From Sulfitobacter pontiacus (GTDB taxonomy: Bacteria > Pseudomonadota > Alphaproteobacteria > Rhodobacterales > Rhodobacteraceae), in NCBI RefSeq assembly GCF_040790665.1, contig NZ_CP160849.1:434001-498000 (forward strand): a stretch of DNA of 64,000 nucleotides, given 5' to 3'. Below are positions 61,521 to 64,000 of the stretch, in pieces. Position 1 is the stretch's first letter, and the number at the start of each line of letters is the position of its first letter. The notes below the pieces were generated by a model. That model was not told the DNA's origin, made no database searches, and was given only the letters and a program-made list of their open reading frames with translations. A program made the translations under genes and the position numbers.

Positions 61521-62885
61521 CTATCCCGCCGCACGCTCCAACGCGGGGTACCGCAGCGCCAGCGTGACCCCACGCGCGACAAAGGACACCAGCAGCGAAA
61601 TCCACAGCCCGTGGTTGCCCAGCCACGGCACCAGCAGCGCCGCACTTGCACAGTAGATCACAAAGGACACCGCCATCATGTTGCGCATGTCCCGCGACCG
61701 CGTGGCCCCGATAAAGATTCCGTCCAGCATCCATGACGCCCACCCCAGCAGCGGGGCCGCGACCATATAGGGCAAGAACACCCGCGCCTCTTCGCGCACA
61801 AGCGGGGCCGTGGTCATGAGGTCGATGATCATGCCCCCGCCCCATGCGAAGCCCACGGTCATCAAGGCACAGGTCAGCAGACCCCAGCCGCTGGTCAGCA
61901 CCGCGCCCCGTCGCAGAACATCACGCTGCTTGCCGCCCATGGCCCGCCCGACCAGCGCCTCGGCCGCAAAGGCGAAACCGTCAAGCGCAAAGGCCGTGAT
62001 CATCAGGAATTGCAGGAGCACCTGGTTGGCGGCGAGCTTTACATCCCCCAACCCCGATCCCAGAAACAGGAACGAGACGAACACCGCCTGCAACAGAAGC
62101 GACCGCACAAGGATGTCGCCGTTGACCTTCATCATGTTGATCCAGCGCGGCCCGTCGAACACCTGCGCCCAGTCCCGCCATGCGGGCACTCCAAAAGCCG
62201 CACGGCAGAACCACAGCCCAAGCGCCGCCCCCGACCATTCAGCCAGAAAGGTCGCGATGGCGACGCCCTGGATACCCCAGCCGAGCCCCAGCACGAACCA
62301 CAGGTCCAGCGCGATATTCAGCCCGTTCATCCACAGTTGCACCACCAGCACGGCACGGGTGCGTTCCTGCGCGATCAGCCAGCCGGTGATCGCGTATATC
62401 GCAATCGCCGCCGGGGCGGACCAGACGCGGATCCCCATATAGGACCGGGCGAGGTTCTCAACCTCGACGCTGGCCGGAGAAACCTGAAACGCCGCCCAGA
62501 ACAGCGGTATCTGCAGCATCACCAGCGCAAGGCCCGCCAGCCCGCCGATCAGCAGCCCGCGTGTCAGCAGTGCCGCGACCTCTGCCGCGTCGTTGTTGCC
62601 TGCCGCCTGCGCGGTCAGCCCGACGGTGCCCATCCGCAGAAAGCCGAATACCCAGTAGAGCGATGACAGGATGATCGCGCCGATTCCCACGGCTCCGATA
62701 GGGGCCGCCAGCCCGATCTGCCCGACGACGCCGGTATCCACCGCGCCCAAGATGGGCACGGTGGCGTTGGAGATAACAATCGGGATGGCGATGTTCAGCA
62801 CGCGGCGGTGGGTCACCACCTCTTTCGCGGATAGTTTGCCTTGGGCGACGGCGCTGACTTCGCCCTTGGGAATCGCGTCAGTCAC
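61521..62885 (-). CDS. MATE family efflux transporter (DinF-like)
   Basis: Multidrug and toxic compound extrusion protein, 454 residues, with 12 hydrophobic segments. The DinF-like start is IAIPIVISNATVPILGAVDT followed by GVVGQIG, and FLRMGTVGLTAQAAG is the conserved loop. The start codon is GTG at 62885, overlapping the thioesterase stop by 8 nt (GTGACTGA). The exported compounds are unknown. Confidence 0.92.
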   Translation of the reverse strand: MTDAIPKGEVSAVAQGKLSAKEVVTHRRVLNIAIPIVISNATVPILGAVDTGVVGQIGLAAPIGAVGIGAIILSSLYWVFGFLRMGTVGLTAQAAGNNDAAEVAALLTRGLLIGGLAGLALVMLQIPLFWAAFQVSPASVEVENLARSYMGIRVWSAPAAIAIYAITGWLIAQERTRAVLVVQLWMNGLNIALDLWFVLGLGWGIQGVAIATFLAEWSGAALGLWFCRAAFGVPAWRDWAQVFDGPRWINMMKVNGDILVRSLLLQAVFVSFLFLGSGLGDVKLAANQVLLQFLMITAFALDGFAFAAEALVGRAMGGKQRDVLRRGAVLTSGWGLLTCALMTVGFAWGGGMIIDLMTTAPLVREEARVFLPYMVAAPLLGWASWMLDGIFIGATRSRDMRNMMAVSFVIYCASAALLVPWLGNHGLWISLLVSFVARGVTLALRYPALERAAG

Positions 62886-63390
62886 GGCGTTGGGGCATCA
62901 GGAAATGGCCCGTTGCCTGCGCGAAAAGCTTGCTGCGGTTGTCCTGCCATGCCTCGACATGCACCGAGGCATAGCGCCGCCCCGACCGGTTGATCCGCGC
63001 GCGCGCATAGGCATCGCGCGGCAGACCCGAACGCAGGTAATCGACGGTGAAGTCGATGGTCTTGGGCAGCCGTGGCAAATGCGTCGCATCCATCTTGTCG
63101 ACGGCCAGCGCACCGGATTCAAGATCCTCCCACAGGTATTCCCAGCTGAGCGTGATGATCGACGTGACCTCAAGGAACGAGGCCGTGACCCCACCGTGCA
63201 GCGCCTGCAACAGCGGGTTGCCGATCAGCTTGTCGGAAAACGGCAGAACGCCGGTCAGCTCGTCGCCACGGCGGTCGAACTCGATCCCCAGAAAGCTGAT
63301 GTAGGGCACGCCGTCCACCAGCGCGCGCAGCGCCGCATCGCGACGCTTTTTGACGACCTGTACCGCCTCGGGTTTGCTCCGTGTGCTCAT
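62878..63390 (-). CDS. PaaI family thioesterase
   Basis: Hot-dog thioesterase of the PaaI group, 170 residues. FLGIEFDRRGDEL, LHGGVTASFLEVTSIITLSW and VDYLRSGLPRDAYARARI are the family motifs. ATG at 63390 gives an overlap (ATGA) with the upstream paralog; the longer frame is the shadow of that gene. It is a diverged paralog of the next gene upstream, both feeding into one transcript with the MATE gene. The substrate is unknown. Confidence 0.88.
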   Translation of the reverse strand: MSTRSKPEAVQVVKKRRDAALRALVDGVPYISFLGIEFDRRGDELTGVLPFSDKLIGNPLLQALHGGVTASFLEVTSIITLSWEYLWEDLESGALAVDKMDATHLPRLPKTIDFTVDYLRSGLPRDAYARARINRSGRRYASVHVEAWQDNRSKLFAQATGHFLMPQRRD

Positions 63391-63809
63391 CGTTTGCCCT
63401 CCACCGTGAAACTGCCGGTGGCGGTGGCGACCGGGCTGCCGTCTTCTTCGTCCTGTGCCGTGGCGCGCACAAAGGCGACATTCCGCGTCACGTGATAACA
63501 TTCTGCCCGCGCCGTGATCCGTTGACCGGGCACAGCCGCGCGCAGATATTCGATGCGCAAATCAATCGTCGCCGTCCCGCCGGGGTTGCTGGGGTGGCTC
63601 ATCACCGCGGCCCCGCAGCAAGTATCCATCAACGCCGACACGGCCCCGCCATGCAAGACACCTGTGCGCGGATCGCCGATCAGCCGTTCATCATACGGCA
63701 TGTCGATCACGGCGACGCCGCCGTCCAGCTCTTGCAGTCCCATGCCCAGGGCACCGCTGTAAGGCAGCGCCGCTATGAACTGCTTGGCGATGCGAAGTTT
63801 GTCTGACAT
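63387..63809 (-). CDS. PaaI family thioesterase
   Basis: Hot-dog acyl-CoA thioesterase of 140 residues. VLHGGAVSALMDTCCGAAVM is the PaaI signature (HGG plus the acidic residue), and DLRIEYLRAAVPGQRITARA the following strand. It is the first gene of a coupled run of two thioesterases and a MATE exporter. Confidence 0.9.
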   Translation of the reverse strand: MSDKLRIAKQFIAALPYSGALGMGLQELDGGVAVIDMPYDERLIGDPRTGVLHGGAVSALMDTCCGAAVMSHPSNPGGTATIDLRIEYLRAAVPGQRITARAECYHVTRNVAFVRATAQDEEDGSPVATATGSFTVEGKR

Positions 63810-63923
63810 TTTTTACTTCCTTGGCGTTATTCTCCCCATATCAACCGAGCGGCCAAGCAAGAGCAACCCCAGTGTTGCGCTTGGAAAGTGAACCGCATAG
63901 TTTCCGAACTTGAGGAGACCAAG

Positions 63924-64000
63924 ATGACAGACAAACGCCTGAACTTTAAAGAAATGTGTGCGGAGTTTGACGTCACGCCGCGCACGTTGCGCTATTACGA
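63924..64000 (+). CDS. MerR family regulator (cut by window edge)
   Basis: The first 25 codons read MTDKRLNFKEMCAEFDVTPR followed by TLRYY, the MerR helix-turn-helix start. GAGGAG lies upstream of the ATG. The rest is outside the window; the effector cannot be told. Confidence 0.88.
   Translation, partial: MTDKRLNFKEMCAEFDVTPRTLRYY

Noticed and set aside
1-64000. CRISPR array, prophage or insertion sequence
   Set aside because: No regularly spaced direct repeats, phage structural genes or transposase frames were found.

Overview
The window looks like chromosomal DNA of a marine alphaproteobacterium of the Rhodobacteraceae (Roseobacter group; Sulfitobacter-like would fit). The grounds are the high-GC coding style, the gene order lnt-SAM/SAH riboswitch-metK (a riboswitch class known mainly from Rhodobacterales), the aroA-cmk-rpsA-ihfB block, an Irr-type Fur regulator divergent from fabA-fabB-fabI, miaB-phoH-ybeY-corC-lnt, and short GC-rich intergenic repeats of a kind common in this family. 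No prophage, insertion sequence, CRISPR array or rRNA is visible; the only tRNA is tRNA-Cys.

Layout. 0-8.4 kb (mostly minus strand): tRNA-Cys, a stand-alone proB-like glutamate kinase, a thioesterase/Fe-alcohol dehydrogenase pair, lysC-ptsP with a possible 50-residue small ORF behind ptsP, a DUF1178 protein and a Nudix hydrolase. 8.4-11 kb: modABC molybdate uptake. 11-19.3 kb: EcsC, GNAT, flavin reductase, a SulP anion transporter, mtnP and apt (adenine/methylthioadenosine salvage), an FAD-linked oxidase, SseB-like and uracil-DNA glycosylase genes. 19.4-20.7 kb: an ArsR repressor with a CDF metal exporter and a clear inverted-repeat operator. 20.9-24.1 kb: kpsT-kpsE-kdsA, a capsule export/KDO module without kpsM. 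24.1-30.9 kb (minus): trpF, lapA, ihfB, rpsA, a rhodanese, cmk, aroA, trmB.

31.1-40.7 kb: a BCCT transporter, then a long minus-strand housekeeping run (miaB, OmpA-like protein, small lipoprotein, phoH, ybeY, corC, lnt, metK). The OmpA-like protein and the lipoprotein share a cysteine-bracketed motif of about 33 residues. 40.8-46.8 kb: a glycosyltransferase-like protein, irr, fabA-fabB-fabI (unsaturated fatty acid synthesis), an rRNA methyltransferase and an FKBP isomerase. 46.9-57.3 kb: an accessory catabolic stretch with a haloacid dehalogenase, three alpha/beta hydrolases (one PcaD-like), a threonine-dehydratase-like PLP enzyme, PcaB, a truncated MFS transporter, a Zn alcohol dehydrogenase, an enolase-superfamily dehydratase, a glutaryl-CoA dehydrogenase and its divergent LysR gene. 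57.4-64 kb: a cupredoxin-like secreted protein without copper ligands, a secreted 5'-nucleotidase, DUF952-DUF1330-pyrD, a MATE exporter, two PaaI thioesterases and the start of a MerR regulator cut by the window edge.

Most clusters use 1-8 nt stop/start overlaps, so translational coupling is common here. The best supported regulatory feature is the SAM/SAH riboswitch over the metK ribosome binding site. The least explained items are the paired WVDP-motif envelope proteins, the small ORF after ptsP, and the hairpin in the rpsA leader.
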